Of a DNA stretch of 49,560 nt, positions 35,104 to 45,375 are shown piece after piece. Origin of the DNA: CAZOHG01 sp964579725 (GTDB lineage Bacteria > Zhuqueibacterota > JdFR-76 > BMS3Abin05); contig CAZOHG010000024.1 in assembly GCA_964579725.1 (NCBI GenBank), forward strand, positions 1-49,560. Direction: 5' to 3'. The notes below the pieces were generated by a model that saw nothing but the letters and a program-made list of their open reading frames with translations, did no database searches and had not been told where the DNA came from. The position numbers were made by a program, and so were the translations under genes. Numbering within the stretch: the first letter of the stretch is position 1; every line of letters starts with the position of its first letter.

Positions 35104-37047
35104 TCATCGCAACACCATCATCTTGCGCATACCCTTTTGACTTCCAGATATTAAGATAGAAAAATAAATGCCGCTGGGCACAGAAATGCCGGCCTGATTC
35201 CTGCCATCCCATTGAACCGAATAATTTCCTCTCTCCTGGAATTGGTTTACCAATTCCCGAATTTTCTCTCCAAAAACATTGTAGATAACCAGTTTTACAA
35301 AATCTCCCTTATCAAGCGAATAGGCAATATTGGTTACAGGATTAAATGGATTCGGGTAGTTTTGATTCAGTTTAAAATGAATGGGGATGGACGAATTCCC
35401 ACTATTTATTCCCGATGCACCGGAACGATATTGAATCAAACAATCCATAAATTCGGAAGGACCAACTATTTCATACAGAGAATCTGAGCGTAAGCTTTTA
35501 TATGTATGATAAACAGCCGTCAGGTTATTATCCCAGGCCAAAATATAAACCATAATAAAAGGCATAGAAAAGGCATACCTTCGTATTTGTTTTTCCAGTT
35601 CAGAAGATGTCTGTTTGCCTTCACGAATTGTTTCTACAAAGTACCCCATCTTTTTATTATCGCCGGAAAAAACATAACTATTTCCGGGTAATTGATTTGA
35701 ATGTTTTGGCTCGATCAAGAAAACTCCCTTCGCGCCTGAATAATCTGCATACATCTGATAGGTGTGTTTTTCATTACCCAGCACATCCAGGGCTGTAATG
35801 CAGCTTATGTCCATTGTCTTATCAGCGTCTTGTGTATCGTACAGGAATTTGATTAACCCCTCAGTTGACATGAGTGATGGTTTTACGTAGCCCCGCCCGC
35901 TGGGCCCTGCCACAAATGTATCGTTAAAATGTGTTTGGGCAGAGCTGTTATAATAGTACCAGGCTACAAAGGGGGCATAAATGCTTAAAGCAGGTGAAAT
36001 CGTCCAGCCCAATGGGAATTTTCCTCGATAATAATTTGTCCAAAGAGGATTTCTCATAAAATTCATGTCATACTGAATATTATCTCCATCTGAAACAATG
36101 AAGCAAACATATTTTTTCCCCTTCTGGTAAGTACCCGTCTTTTCATTTTGTTTAAGAGAATTGGGCAACTTAAATAATCCGTGAAATGAAAGATTATTCG
36201 CATAGTCTGCCGCAATTAAGCGATCATTTTTTTCACTCAGGAGATTGACAAAAGCAATCTCTAATGAAACACCATCCTGACCTTGCTTTAAAAAAGAAGC
36301 ATCCGGCCAGCCCAATACATCAATATTTGAAGGAAGGAGTTTAAGAATCTGTTTGAGTAATAGAATTTCATCCTGACGGTTCAATGGATCTAAATTAATA
36401 GCAAATGTTTTTTTGAAAAATATATAGTCCCTTAAATCAGAGATAGTATTGGCAATAGAAACCACTGCGGTAGAATCAGCCCGTGGCAATATATTTTCAA
36501 TTGCCCATTCATAACCTTCACGTTTTGAAACAATTTTTGAAGACGTCCCAGTAGAAATATCAGGAAAGAACCACTCAGATTTTGTAAAATCCATCATCAA
36601 TTTCTGTTGGGGTGATAGTTCAGTCACAAGTGATGGCGTGAAAAGCATGGCTTCATTTTGAGCCGCATACGAACACGCAATTGGCAATGTCCAGGGGCGC
36701 TGAGGATCCCAAATAACATAATTTTTAATTTTATCCTGTGCAAATTCTACCATTGTTGAATAATGTTTTATATTGGAGATCAGACTGTAGTTATTCCGAT
36801 AGTCCATCAGCCAATTCATGTCGGTATCCCGCAAAATGGTATAAATCATGGGTAGGGAATCATCACCAGCTTTTATTTTTTGATTAATGATCCCCTGAAT
36901 ACTTTTGATAAGTACTTGCTTCTGAAATTCTAAATCTTTTAAAAAGATATAATAAACCCTATTTGATCTCGAAAAGGCTTCATTTACACTTATCCAAACG
37001 GTTGATGTTAATACAATCAAAATAAAAATTTGTATTTTTTTTACCAT
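35104..37047 (-). CDS. GxGYxYP-family putative glycoside hydrolase with T9SS sorting domain, paralogue 3
   Basis: The product is 647 residues. A conventional signal peptide without lipobox is followed by the GxGYxYP core (about 30-545; 'FIVSDGDNIQYDMNFMR', 'LGWTISPALSIYAPF', 'VAGPSGRGYVKP') and a C-terminal T9SS domain starting 'NQNYPNPFNPVTNIAYSL' and ending 'QKGMRKMMVLR'. It is therefore exported through T9SS, while the other two copies are lipoproteins. It closely resembles paralogue 2, so these two are a recent duplication to which a different anchor was attached. The catalytic role is unproven. Confidence 0.78.
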   Translation of the reverse strand: MVKKIQIFILIVLTSTVWISVNEAFSRSNRVYYIFLKDLEFQKQVLIKSIQGIINQKIKAGDDSLPMIYTILRDTDMNWLMDYRNNYSLISNIKHYSTMVEFAQDKIKNYVIWDPQRPWTLPIACSYAAQNEAMLFTPSLVTELSPQQKLMMDFTKSEWFFPDISTGTSSKIVSKREGYEWAIENILPRADSTAVVSIANTISDLRDYIFFKKTFAINLDPLNRQDEILLLKQILKLLPSNIDVLGWPDASFLKQGQDGVSLEIAFVNLLSEKNDRLIAADYANNLSFHGLFKLPNSLKQNEKTGTYQKGKKYVCFIVSDGDNIQYDMNFMRNPLWTNYYRGKFPLGWTISPALSIYAPFVAWYYYNSSAQTHFNDTFVAGPSGRGYVKPSLMSTEGLIKFLYDTQDADKTMDISCITALDVLGNEKHTYQMYADYSGAKGVFLIEPKHSNQLPGNSYVFSGDNKKMGYFVETIREGKQTSSELEKQIRRYAFSMPFIMVYILAWDNNLTAVYHTYKSLRSDSLYEIVGPSEFMDCLIQYRSGASGINSGNSSIPIHFKLNQNYPNPFNPVTNIAYSLDKGDFVKLVIYNVFGEKIRELVNQFQERGNYSVQWDGRNQAGISVPSGIYFSILISGSQKGMRKMMVLR

Positions 37048-37100
37048 TATCTGGACCCTTTTTGCTCCAGTTCGTATTTATGAGCGTCCGTTTTAAAATA

Positions 37101-37129
37101 ATCGGGTACAGACAAAATCTGTACCCGAT
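37101..37129 (-). terminator. Intrinsic terminator after the modular surface protein gene
   Basis: ATCGGGTACAGA and TCTGTACCCGAT form a perfect 12-bp stem with a 5-base loop, 40 bases after the stop at 37169. The minus strand continues ATTATTTTAAAA. It probably reduces read-through from the surface-protein gene into the GxGYxYP genes. Confidence 0.65.
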
Positions 37130-37168
37130 TTTTATCAGCTTCTAAACCTGCACTTTTTTTATAAACGA

Positions 37169-40100
37169 CTATCTCAACAGCAGCATTTTTTTAATCAACT
37201 GTCTCTTTCCAAAACTGATTCGATAAAAATAAACGCCACTCGCTACAGGTTGTCCCATTTCATTTCGTCCGTTCCAACGAACCACATAATTTCCGGGCAT
37301 CTGATTCCTGTTTACAAGCGTTTTTACTCCTTGTCCAATCACATTATAAATTTTGACACTTACAAAACCAGCTTTTGGAATGGAATAGGAAATAGTGGTT
37401 TCTGGGTTAAACGGATTCGGGTAGTTTTGTCGCAACGCAAAAACGTGCGGCAGTGCGATTTGATCATTCACGGCACTGGATAGTTTTCCGAGGCTGTTAA
37501 TACTGATCCAGAAAAGGGACGGACCCCAGCCCGTTTCCTTAATTCCGTCTTCAAAGATTAGATATACATCATTCCATCCTTGATCGAAATAGGGTTTTAG
37601 GTTGAGGGACAAAACGGTCTGGTTTGAGCCGGAATGTTCTGGCACGTTGTTTTTGCTCCATCGAAATACTTCCGTTCGGTCGCCGCTTATCTCAGGTGCC
37701 ACGGAAATAACGTACTCATTATTCACTTCAAATCGAAGAACGATATTGTCGTTTCCATTAGAAAGACTGAGCAGATCACTTTTTGAAAAATGATAGGCCA
37801 TTTCCGTTGTCCCGTCAGCCCAACGGTGGGTATTATCAAGACCGGAACCCGTATACCCGGAAACCAGGTAGTCTGTCTCAGGCTCAGTTCCATTGCACGT
37901 AAATCGGAGTAACTCATTGTAGACAAGGATCTCACGATAGGAAATATACACACTATCAATGGATGCTCCCCAGCCATCTGTTGGAATCCCATCACTGAAA
38001 AATACATAAATATTTTTCCATCCCTTATCCAGATAAGGTTTCAGTGAAAAATTCTGCCAATCGGTGTTGGAAGCATCGTGAATAGGTGTATCATTTTTGC
38101 TCCAGCGCATCACTTCCGTGCGACTGCCATTAATTGAATCCGCAACCTCAATGACATATTCATTTCCAATATGAACATTAAAAAGAGGTTCAGCGTCTGA
38201 CGGAATGGCATTTTCTATTTGGTCGCGTGTAAACTTATACGCAATCACCGTTGTTGCATCGGCCCAACGATGGTTTTGATCCACACCGGAACCTTCGTAC
38301 CCGGGTACCAGGTAATCCGTTTCAGGAGCGGTATTATTGGGCCGAAAGGCTATTGCCGTTGGAGTGGTATGATAAATACCTTTGTAATAAAACCGTATGG
38401 CGCTAAGTGACGGACCCCATCCATCTGCAGGAATCCCATCGGTAAAAAACACATAAAGATTAGTAAAACCGTTTTCAATGGCATCTTTTGTAGAGATCGC
38501 AATGTCTCTGCCGTTTGAACAATCGTGAACGGGAAGCCCCTTACTTGACCATCGCGCGACTTCCTCCAAATCTCCGTCAATTGCATCACTAATGGAGACA
38601 ACATATTCGTTGCACACATGAAATTCGATAAAGACTTCCTGTCCGGGTGCAAGGGCCTGTATTTCAGACAGATCAAATTTATAGGCAATTGTATCGCTTG
38701 CATCCGCCCAGCGGTGGTTCGCATCCACGCCTGAGCCCTCGTATCCCGGAACGAGATAATTTGTTTCCGGCGGCTGATTGTTTGGTATAAACTCTTTCAA
38801 AATCCCTTTTGCAATATTGCTGGGACTGCTTTTCGTTCTTTTATCAATATAATTTGTCTTGAGACCCCACGAAGACGGATTACTATCCACATCAAGCTTA
38901 CGTGCGGTCACCAGGCTGGCAGAAGAACCGAATGCAGCGTATTTCCCGACCACGCGAACGTGTTCAACCGAGGGTCCCCAGCCATCCGTTGGAATACCAT
39001 CTTCAAAAAACACATAAATTGTTTTCCAACCCTTTTCAATAAATGGGTTTAGAGAGAAGCTCTGCCACGCCACATTTGACATATCGTGAACCGGTGTTCC
39101 TGGTTTTCTGGCAATATATTTTACATGTTGAATACTCGGTCCCCAGCCGTCATTGGGAATACCGTCTGTGAAAAAAATAGTGACGCTATCCCATCCGGCA
39201 TCCACATAGGGCTGTAAAGGAATTTCTTTCCAGCCTGCATTCGACATATCGTGAACCGGGGCATTCGTATCGCTCCATCTAAGAATTTCTGTTGTGGGTG
39301 TATGAACACCCTCCGAAACGGAAATGACATACTCATTGCCAACGTGCACAGAGATCAGAGGCTCACCATTCGGTGGTAGTAAGGCCTTCAAATCAGCCAG
39401 ACTAAATCGATAGGCTATGGTATCGGTTCCATCCGCCCAACGATGTGAATTATCATTCGAGCTGTGAAATCCAGGAACTAAATAATTTGTTTCCGGGGCT
39501 TCTCCATTTGGTACAAATTCAAAAAGGGTGGTATCTATTTTTGCGCTCCAGCGGAGTACTTCCGTCTTTGCACTATCCAATGAATTGGAAACTTTAATCA
39601 CATATTCATTTCCAACCCTCGTGCTAAATGTGAAATCGGTACTGTCTGGCAAACCGTTTGTTAAGGCATTTGTATCAAATTTATAGGCGATTACATCCGT
39701 TGCATCCGCCCAGCGATGATTGGCATCCGATCCGGAACCTGTATATCCCGGTACGAGGTAGTTTGTCTCCGGAGCGGAATTATTGGGAACAAAATCAGCC
39801 AGTGTATCGGTCTGAACACCGCCTTTATCTACATCCGTAATTTTAAAAGCAAATGGAGAAAATGTCGTTTCCAACGGTTTATACAATATGCTTACTACCC
39901 CTGCGGTATATAAACTGAGGAAAGGAATTTTCGCCTCGATTCGATACCCGCTGGTCGTTTTTACACAGACCGCCTCTGATTCATCCACAACACCCTTCAC
40001 GATCTTTGATTCATAGACATCTGTTGCTCCATCTGTAACCGGTATGGAAAAGACAAAATCTGGTTCCGTCTTTTTGCGGTAGCCATCGATGTTCGTATCG

Positions 40101-40948
40101 GGAATGGAGGTGTGCGCAGAATAAGCGGTTAAGGTATCTATATTATAGGCTCCAAAATAGAATGTAATACTATCTCCATCATCAATGACATTGTCGTCCG
40201 TGACATTGGCACCGATATACAGGTTTTCACCATCTGCAGAGACACCCACATCCGCACTTACATCACCTGTTCCATCAATTGTTCCGGTTGAAAGAATACC
40301 ACCCGCGCCCTCTTCCATGTGGACCCATTGCGTATCGCTATCCCAGTCTGAAAAATCGCCATCCACCGAAATTGAACCATCATCTTGAATAACCGTCGTC
40401 ACGCCATTATCGGGAATATTGGCTGGGTCTTCTTGATAGTAGAATCCGATATAATAGACACTTGGCCCCCAGCCGTCCTGGGGCCGGCCGTCAAAAAAGT
40501 ACAGGTACAAGTCTGTCCATCCCAGATCAAAGTAATCCTGCAAAGGGATATCAATCCAACCTCGGTTATGAGCGTCCCGACAGGGGTTATTATCCGGATC
40601 ATCACTGTATTTTGCAACGATTTCCCCTTCACTGACATCCGTGATTTCCTGATCGGAGATTTCTACAATGTATTCATTTTCCAAAAAAACGCGCAGCGTA
40701 AGCGGATGCTGATTATTTTCATTTTCAAAATCCGAAAGCTTAAAATGATAGCCTAACATCTGGGTTCCATCGGCGAATCGGTGGTCACTGGCAAAACTTC
40801 CTATGGCATTGGGCATCAAATAATAATTGTCAGCCACATTTCCATCAAGAGCAAATCTAAAAACGGGCACCCACACCTTATTCTGTGCCAATAAATTTCC
40901 GGAAAACAGGAAAATGGCAGCCAAAATTATGTAAATAGACTTTTTCAT
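37169..40948 (-). CDS. Large modular surface protein with novel repeats, CBM9-like domain and T9SS signal
   Basis: The product is 1259 residues with a signal peptide (about 1-21, ending LLAQ). Two recurring sub-modules are seen. Module a ('PETNYLVPGY.GSG.D.NHRWAD' then 'VGNEYVI.V') occurs near 45 (degenerate), 393, 486, 727, 875 and 1025. Module b ('PVHD.SN..W' then 'FF.DGIP.DGWGPS') occurs near 163, 600, 655, 843, 991 and 1143. A CBM9-like carbohydrate-binding domain ('DGSISVDGDFSDWDSDTQW', about 190-380) is inserted after the first repeat. The C-terminus 'RQNYPNPFNPETTISYSI' to 'KMLLLR' is a T9SS sorting domain. No catalytic motif is visible, so it is most likely a surface glycan-binding protein. 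GGAGGAG precedes the start. Confidence 0.7.
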   Translation of the reverse strand: MKKSIYIILAAIFLFSGNLLAQNKVWVPVFRFALDGNVADNYYLMPNAIGSFASDHRFADGTQMLGYHFKLSDFENENNQHPLTLRVFLENEYIVEISDQEITDVSEGEIVAKYSDDPDNNPCRDAHNRGWIDIPLQDYFDLGWTDLYLYFFDGRPQDGWGPSVYYIGFYYQEDPANIPDNGVTTVIQDDGSISVDGDFSDWDSDTQWVHMEEGAGGILSTGTIDGTGDVSADVGVSADGENLYIGANVTDDNVIDDGDSITFYFGAYNIDTLTAYSAHTSIPDTNIDGYRKKTEPDFVFSIPVTDGATDVYESKIVKGVVDESEAVCVKTTSGYRIEAKIPFLSLYTAGVVSILYKPLETTFSPFAFKITDVDKGGVQTDTLADFVPNNSAPETNYLVPGYTGSGSDANHRWADATDVIAYKFDTNALTNGLPDSTDFTFSTRVGNEYVIKVSNSLDSAKTEVLRWSAKIDTTLFEFVPNGEAPETNYLVPGFHSSNDNSHRWADGTDTIAYRFSLADLKALLPPNGEPLISVHVGNEYVISVSEGVHTPTTEILRWSDTNAPVHDMSNAGWKEIPLQPYVDAGWDSVTIFFTDGIPNDGWGPSIQHVKYIARKPGTPVHDMSNVAWQSFSLNPFIEKGWKTIYVFFEDGIPTDGWGPSVEHVRVVGKYAAFGSSASLVTARKLDVDSNPSSWGLKTNYIDKRTKSSPSNIAKGILKEFIPNNQPPETNYLVPGYEGSGVDANHRWADASDTIAYKFDLSEIQALAPGQEVFIEFHVCNEYVVSISDAIDGDLEEVARWSSKGLPVHDCSNGRDIAISTKDAIENGFTNLYVFFTDGIPADGWGPSLSAIRFYYKGIYHTTPTAIAFRPNNTAPETDYLVPGYEGSGVDQNHRWADATTVIAYKFTRDQIENAIPSDAEPLFNVHIGNEYVIEVADSINGSRTEVMRWSKNDTPIHDASNTDWQNFSLKPYLDKGWKNIYVFFSDGIPTDGWGASIDSVYISYREILVYNELLRFTCNGTEPETDYLVSGYTGSGLDNTHRWADGTTEMAYHFSKSDLLSLSNGNDNIVLRFEVNNEYVISVAPEISGDRTEVFRWSKNNVPEHSGSNQTVLSLNLKPYFDQGWNDVYLIFEDGIKETGWGPSLFWISINSLGKLSSAVNDQIALPHVFALRQNYPNPFNPETTISYSIPKAGFVSVKIYNVIGQGVKTLVNRNQMPGNYVVRWNGRNEMGQPVASGVYFYRISFGKRQLIKKMLLLR

Positions 40949-41079
40949 TTTACTCCTCCATTGTATGTTATAAAATTCGAGGATGATTCGTTAGGAGTCT
41001 CCAAGAATTGTCTCAACCGAATGGGGCAGTTAATTGGCTACCCCGTTTTCCTCTTTTTTTTATTTTTCGTGTCATTTTT

Positions 41080-42087
41080 TTAGAACTGAATTCCAATCGA
41101 AAATTGCTGAACAAAATTAAAATGTTTCATTCTCGCATACGAATAGCCCATATTAATCCTTTGATAAAGCACACCGAGCCCAAATGTCAGACCATTCTCG
41201 CTTTCCTTCAAAAATAAAGAGTTATATCCCAAACGGAGGAAAAATCGATTTAAAAATGCGTATTCCATTCCAATATTTGCGCTTTCATAATTATTGTTTG
41301 GGTGCAAAAAATCACCGCTTACACTCACGCGATTAGAATGACCATTCAAAACAGTGTAAGCCAGTCCAAATTTAAACAGTATGGGTAACGACCAGGTTTT
41401 TGTGCGTAGATGCGCCAAAACAGCCGTGTTGTTTCCCGCTTTGGAGGGATCAATATCCGTAAAAACAAGAGCATCCACACCTCGAATTTGCAATTTACTC
41501 CCAAAATTTAGAATGGACATCCCCATTTTTACTCGATCCCATGGCATCGTATAGAGAACACCAAAATCCATGGCAATACCATTGGCGCTCATATGCCAGA
41601 TTCTTCTTTGAATAAATTTAAATGTACTTCCAAAAGAGAATCGATCCGTAAGCTGTCTGGCATACGTAAGACCGATCGCCAGGTCTCCCGCATCAAAACG
41701 AGTGCCTAACCCTTCCGGTTCATCCACCGTTCTTACGACCATATCCGGTGTTGCCAGCGATGTTATAGAAAGCCCAAACGCCCCAAACGAACCGGTATTC
41801 AATACACCCCCGGTAAAAGTAAACGTCATTCCTGCCAGCCATTTCAAATAATTGAACGTGACCTCGCCGGTAGGAATGCTGGATATTCCGGCCGGGTTCC
41901 AGTAGAGTGCGGTTGCATCGTTTGCAACCGCCGTATAGGCGCCACCCATTGCTGTGGCACGCGACCCAACGCTAAACTCCAAAAAAGGGGCCGCTGTTGT
42001 CCCAACTTTTGAAACAACATCTCCAGAATACAATGGACCTGAACTAACGACGGCCACAAAAAGAACAACGATCATTTTCCATTTCAT
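41080..42087 (-). CDS. PorV/PorQ-family outer-membrane beta-barrel protein
   Basis: The product is 335 residues with a signal peptide (about 1-22). 'VGSRATAMGGAYTAVANDAT' and 'ALYWNPAGISSIPTGEVTF' form the typical N-terminus of the FadL-like PorV/PorQ family; amphipathic strands follow, ending 'FSIGIQF'. In Bacteroidota PorV is the T9SS shuttle that carries CTD proteins from the translocon to the attachment complex, and PorV-like paralogues are common in FCB bacteria. Its position between a CTD-bearing surface protein and a large secreted protein of a TonB receptor pair suggests a dedicated exporter partner. GGAG lies just upstream of the start. Confidence 0.8.
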   Translation of the reverse strand: MKWKMIVVLFVAVVSSGPLYSGDVVSKVGTTAAPFLEFSVGSRATAMGGAYTAVANDATALYWNPAGISSIPTGEVTFNYLKWLAGMTFTFTGGVLNTGSFGAFGLSITSLATPDMVVRTVDEPEGLGTRFDAGDLAIGLTYARQLTDRFSFGSTFKFIQRRIWHMSANGIAMDFGVLYTMPWDRVKMGMSILNFGSKLQIRGVDALVFTDIDPSKAGNNTAVLAHLRTKTWSLPILFKFGLAYTVLNGHSNRVSVSGDFLHPNNNYESANIGMEYAFLNRFFLRLGYNSLFLKESENGLTFGLGVLYQRINMGYSYARMKHFNFVQQFSIGIQF

Positions 42088-42128
42088 GGGTTCAACTCCA
42101 CATTTTTATCCAATATTCTTTTCATTGC

Positions 42129-45100
42129 TTAATTAATGATGGCAAACGTTCCCACTTTTTGCCCAATTTCTGGAGCCTCAATGTGATAAATATATATCCC
42201 AAAGGCGACTTCTAACCCATCTTCAGTCGTTAAATCCCAGGTGGCCGAGCCATTTGCTTCAGCACCATTATGATAAATCGTTTTTAGCAATATACCATTT
42301 TGCGAGAATATTCGAATAGTGCATTTTAACGGAAGATGAATGAAATAGATTTTACGTTCTCCCCGTCCTGACATAGGCGATTCCCGTTCCCATGATGCCG
42401 CCAATACATACGGGTTAGGAACAACAGCAATCTTATTTAACACATCCGATCGAACGGGCTTTTGAGTACTTTTATATGTCTGAAATGCATATTCATCGCC
42501 TGTCTTAAAAGGAGAGTCGCATTTAATGCGAAACATATCCCCGGGTGAAGGGGGAATGATTGAAATGTCACCTGAGCCTGGTGCCTTAAATTTTAATTTG
42601 TACGCCATAGCCCATTTTTTTGAATTTGTCGGGGCTAATAAGGTGATTCCATCGCCTTCGCCAATTTTATAATCGTTGTTAACATCCCGGAAAAGAAAGG
42701 GGATAGAATCGTGAGTAAAAAAATCATAGACCTTGAAATACACCTGATAAGTCCTCTTAAACGGAAATGCAGACAGACTATCCGTAATTTCAATCACGGC
42801 ATTCATTGGGATAGTTGCATTGTGTGGTCCACGAGTTAAATCAACCATTAAATTAGTTTGGCTATTTGAACTCCACCCACTCATTGCCTTAATCTTATTA
42901 AAGTCCGGCATTCCGTTTTCAAAATTTAAAACCATTCCGTCAAACAAATCTGACGTCCATTGGGTCAAAGCCTTTCCGCTGGATGGATCGATTGGAACCG
43001 CAATGCTGTCAAAAATTGTTTTTCCCGCCGTAACATCAATCACGCTATAGGCGTTTGTAACAATTTCACCCAAATTATTGACAGAGCTTTCAAAGGAAAT
43101 GTGAAATTCGTGATGATCTGGAAGGACGTCCGGCACAACAACTTTCACCTTTACATTTCCCGTAGCACTTGTCCCCTCCAATTTTTTTATCGTCCCATCT
43201 TTATTGGCATCCGTATAGCCCGGCAGGTAATTCGTTGCTGGTGCATTGGGCGTGGCTATGACAGCATTTCGACTGATTTTCTTTAAAACCCCATTTTCAT
43301 ACGTAAATTCAAAGGGGCTTTCACTGGGAGACATGGGCACCAGATTTCGACTATCCATTCCCTTATAATATCCTTTGTCGTACGAAACAACGGCATAATA
43401 ATAGGTGACCCCATTCTGCACATTCGTATCGACATAATAATGTTGCAAACCGGAGTCATCTCCCATGTAATAATGCACACCTGTATCATATTCTTCACCC
43501 AATTCCTCTCCAAGCGCAACCGGATGCAACCCTTTTATTCCATCTCTTAAATCGAATTGAGCAATTGGCTTACAATAAGCAAAATTCCCATAGGAGTCTG
43601 TTATTTTCCGGGATTCGGTTAATTGGGGATTGGTTCCTTTGTAGATTCGATAGCCCTCAAAATCAAATCCATAAACGGGATCTTTTGAATGTTCCGCTAT
43701 ATCATCCCAGATCAGTGTAACCTTTTTGTCGCCCACAATAACTCGAACTTTCGGTTGTAACGGAGGTTTTGTAAACCGATAATCGTTGTCATAAATTCTT
43801 TGAGATGTGTAGGCGTTGCGATAAATCTCCTTTTCATTTTCCCCAAAAATCCAGCACGTAGAAAATCGTTCTGTTTGGCCGGGTTCGAGATAAAACGGCC
43901 CTGATGCAAAAATCCAGACATTATTTGAATTTTGAGCAGGCGTCTGAAAAATTCCGGGTTGAGTGTATTTCCATACGGCTTCATCATCACGTATCCATAC
44001 GCTGCCATAGTGAGGTGAATAAAAGGAGGTTAATCCAATTTGATCGGATTCATCATTATCTGTTTTTCCAAAATCGGGTTCTCCCTGATCCGGCCTCCCA
44101 TTTCCTTCCGTGCCATCTGCATCCGGTGCCACGTAATTCGGATCCAGAGGACCAATTCCATCGCTTCCTACATCGTCTATTTTTGGATCCCAGTCTCCGT
44201 CTTCGTCACCGCTCCAATGCCACTTTTCCGGTCCATATTTTCCAACAGGCCCATAAATCCAATTACCTGCATCATTATCCCTGCGTTCATCGACTAACCC
44301 ATCATTATCATTATCAATTCCGTCATTGCTTATTCCGGGACTTTCCAAAAATTTCCACGCCATATAACCCGGCAAAATATCACGATATTTCGCCCACAAC
44401 CCGATATTGTCGTTATCCCATGCGAAAACCATATTGAAATCTTTGTCGAACCCAGAATCATCATCTACCGACCCCATTCCGCCGGGATTTGTATCCGCAT
44501 AAGCACCAAAATATATATTTTTACTATAATTATAATCACCAACATTTGTTATTTGAAAATGGATAAATATTTGATCCTCGGCCAGTGGATGCACCCACTG
44601 AAACATGCGCGTCTCGCACTGGAGCCCAAGTCCTCTGCGGGTTGAATCGTTTTTATAGGGATAGAACGGAAATTCAGAATTCCAGGAATCGTCCATTACA
44701 AAAATACATTCTTTATCCGCATTAAATTGATCTTTTCCAAAATAGCCGTTCCAGTGACCATTCCAGGTGGCATCTCTTCCGGGCCAGGTCGCCGGCCACG
44801 TTGTGGAATCTGTACTTGTCGCAATTTCTGATGTACTGTCTATTAGGCCGGAAATGGGATCTACAAATAGGCGGTGTTCGTTGGCATATCCCGGTAGCGG
44901 ATTCCACCAATACTCATGGCCGTCTGGAGCGCGGTCTGCACCATCCTTGTACGAATCACTCACAATATGTAAATCCTCTCCATGAATTCCCGGCACCTGT
45001 GCGGTTACCATGATTGACATCTGGTCGATATGATCATGCCCTGTTCCCCTCGGCCAAACACCCGAATAGGGTCCTCCATCACCCAAAACCCCCCAATTGC

Positions 45101-45275
45101 CAATCATCGATTCCACATTATTCCCATTCATGATGAGTTCTTTTCGATATTTTTTCTCTCCGCGATGGGGATCAATGTAAACGTAATTATTTTCCTGTGA
45201 AAATAAATTACCCGAAAAAAATAATATTTCGCTTATCAAAAATCCTATCTCAGCCAGTATTATTGTTTTTTTCAT
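42129..45275 (-). CDS. Large secreted partner protein of a TonB receptor, function unknown
   Basis: The product is 1048 residues with a signal peptide (about 1-26). Near 310-420 are acidic calcium-binding-like stretches ('DGIDNDNDGLVDERRDND', 'DADGTEGNGRPDQGEPDFGK'). A fibronectin-III-like segment follows ('KVTLIWDDIAEHS...FEGYRIYKG', about 505-550). The C-terminus has 'VVPNPYVLAASWE' and ends 'AFGIYIYHIEAPEIGQKVG', a FlgD-like fold that differs from the canonical 'NYPNPF' T9SS domain. It lies between the receptor and PorV genes with tight spacing. By position it replaces SusD, but it shows no SusD similarity. I infer a surface partner of the receptor; no family name is assigned. GAGGAA precedes the start. 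Confidence 0.6.
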   Translation of the reverse strand: MKKTIILAEIGFLISEILFFSGNLFSQENNYVYIDPHRGEKKYRKELIMNGNNVESMIGNWGVLGDGGPYSGVWPRGTGHDHIDQMSIMVTAQVPGIHGEDLHIVSDSYKDGADRAPDGHEYWWNPLPGYANEHRLFVDPISGLIDSTSEIATSTDSTTWPATWPGRDATWNGHWNGYFGKDQFNADKECIFVMDDSWNSEFPFYPYKNDSTRRGLGLQCETRMFQWVHPLAEDQIFIHFQITNVGDYNYSKNIYFGAYADTNPGGMGSVDDDSGFDKDFNMVFAWDNDNIGLWAKYRDILPGYMAWKFLESPGISNDGIDNDNDGLVDERRDNDAGNWIYGPVGKYGPEKWHWSGDEDGDWDPKIDDVGSDGIGPLDPNYVAPDADGTEGNGRPDQGEPDFGKTDNDESDQIGLTSFYSPHYGSVWIRDDEAVWKYTQPGIFQTPAQNSNNVWIFASGPFYLEPGQTERFSTCWIFGENEKEIYRNAYTSQRIYDNDYRFTKPPLQPKVRVIVGDKKVTLIWDDIAEHSKDPVYGFDFEGYRIYKGTNPQLTESRKITDSYGNFAYCKPIAQFDLRDGIKGLHPVALGEELGEEYDTGVHYYMGDDSGLQHYYVDTNVQNGVTYYYAVVSYDKGYYKGMDSRNLVPMSPSESPFEFTYENGVLKKISRNAVIATPNAPATNYLPGYTDANKDGTIKKLEGTSATGNVKVKVVVPDVLPDHHEFHISFESSVNNLGEIVTNAYSVIDVTAGKTIFDSIAVPIDPSSGKALTQWTSDLFDGMVLNFENGMPDFNKIKAMSGWSSNSQTNLMVDLTRGPHNATIPMNAVIEITDSLSAFPFKRTYQVYFKVYDFFTHDSIPFLFRDVNNDYKIGEGDGITLLAPTNSKKWAMAYKLKFKAPGSGDISIIPPSPGDMFRIKCDSPFKTGDEYAFQTYKSTQKPVRSDVLNKIAVVPNPYVLAASWERESPMSGRGERKIYFIHLPLKCTIRIFSQNGILLKTIYHNGAEANGSATWDLTTEDGLEVAFGIYIYHIEAPEIGQKVGTFAIIN

Positions 45276-45375
45276 AATAGAGTTCCTCTAAATCTTTTAC
45301 ATGACTTATGCTCTATTCTTTTTTTTCTCACTGCATTAATATAATTGAATGCGTCATGCCTTTTCCGATATATCA

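Noticed and set aside
40990..41060. Possible terminator GGGGCAG...CTACCCC before the surface protein gene
   Set aside because: The stem has a mismatch after four pairs and the T-rich tail is on the strand opposite to the genes.
42129..45275. Canonical T9SS sorting domain in the large secreted protein
   Set aside because: The C-terminus has 'VVPNPY' and a FlgD-like fold but not the 'NYPNPF' start or the usual basic ending, so a T9SS route is only inferred.
42129..45275. SusD homologue
   Set aside because: There is no lipobox, no TPR-like SusD helices and the length is about twice that of SusD.
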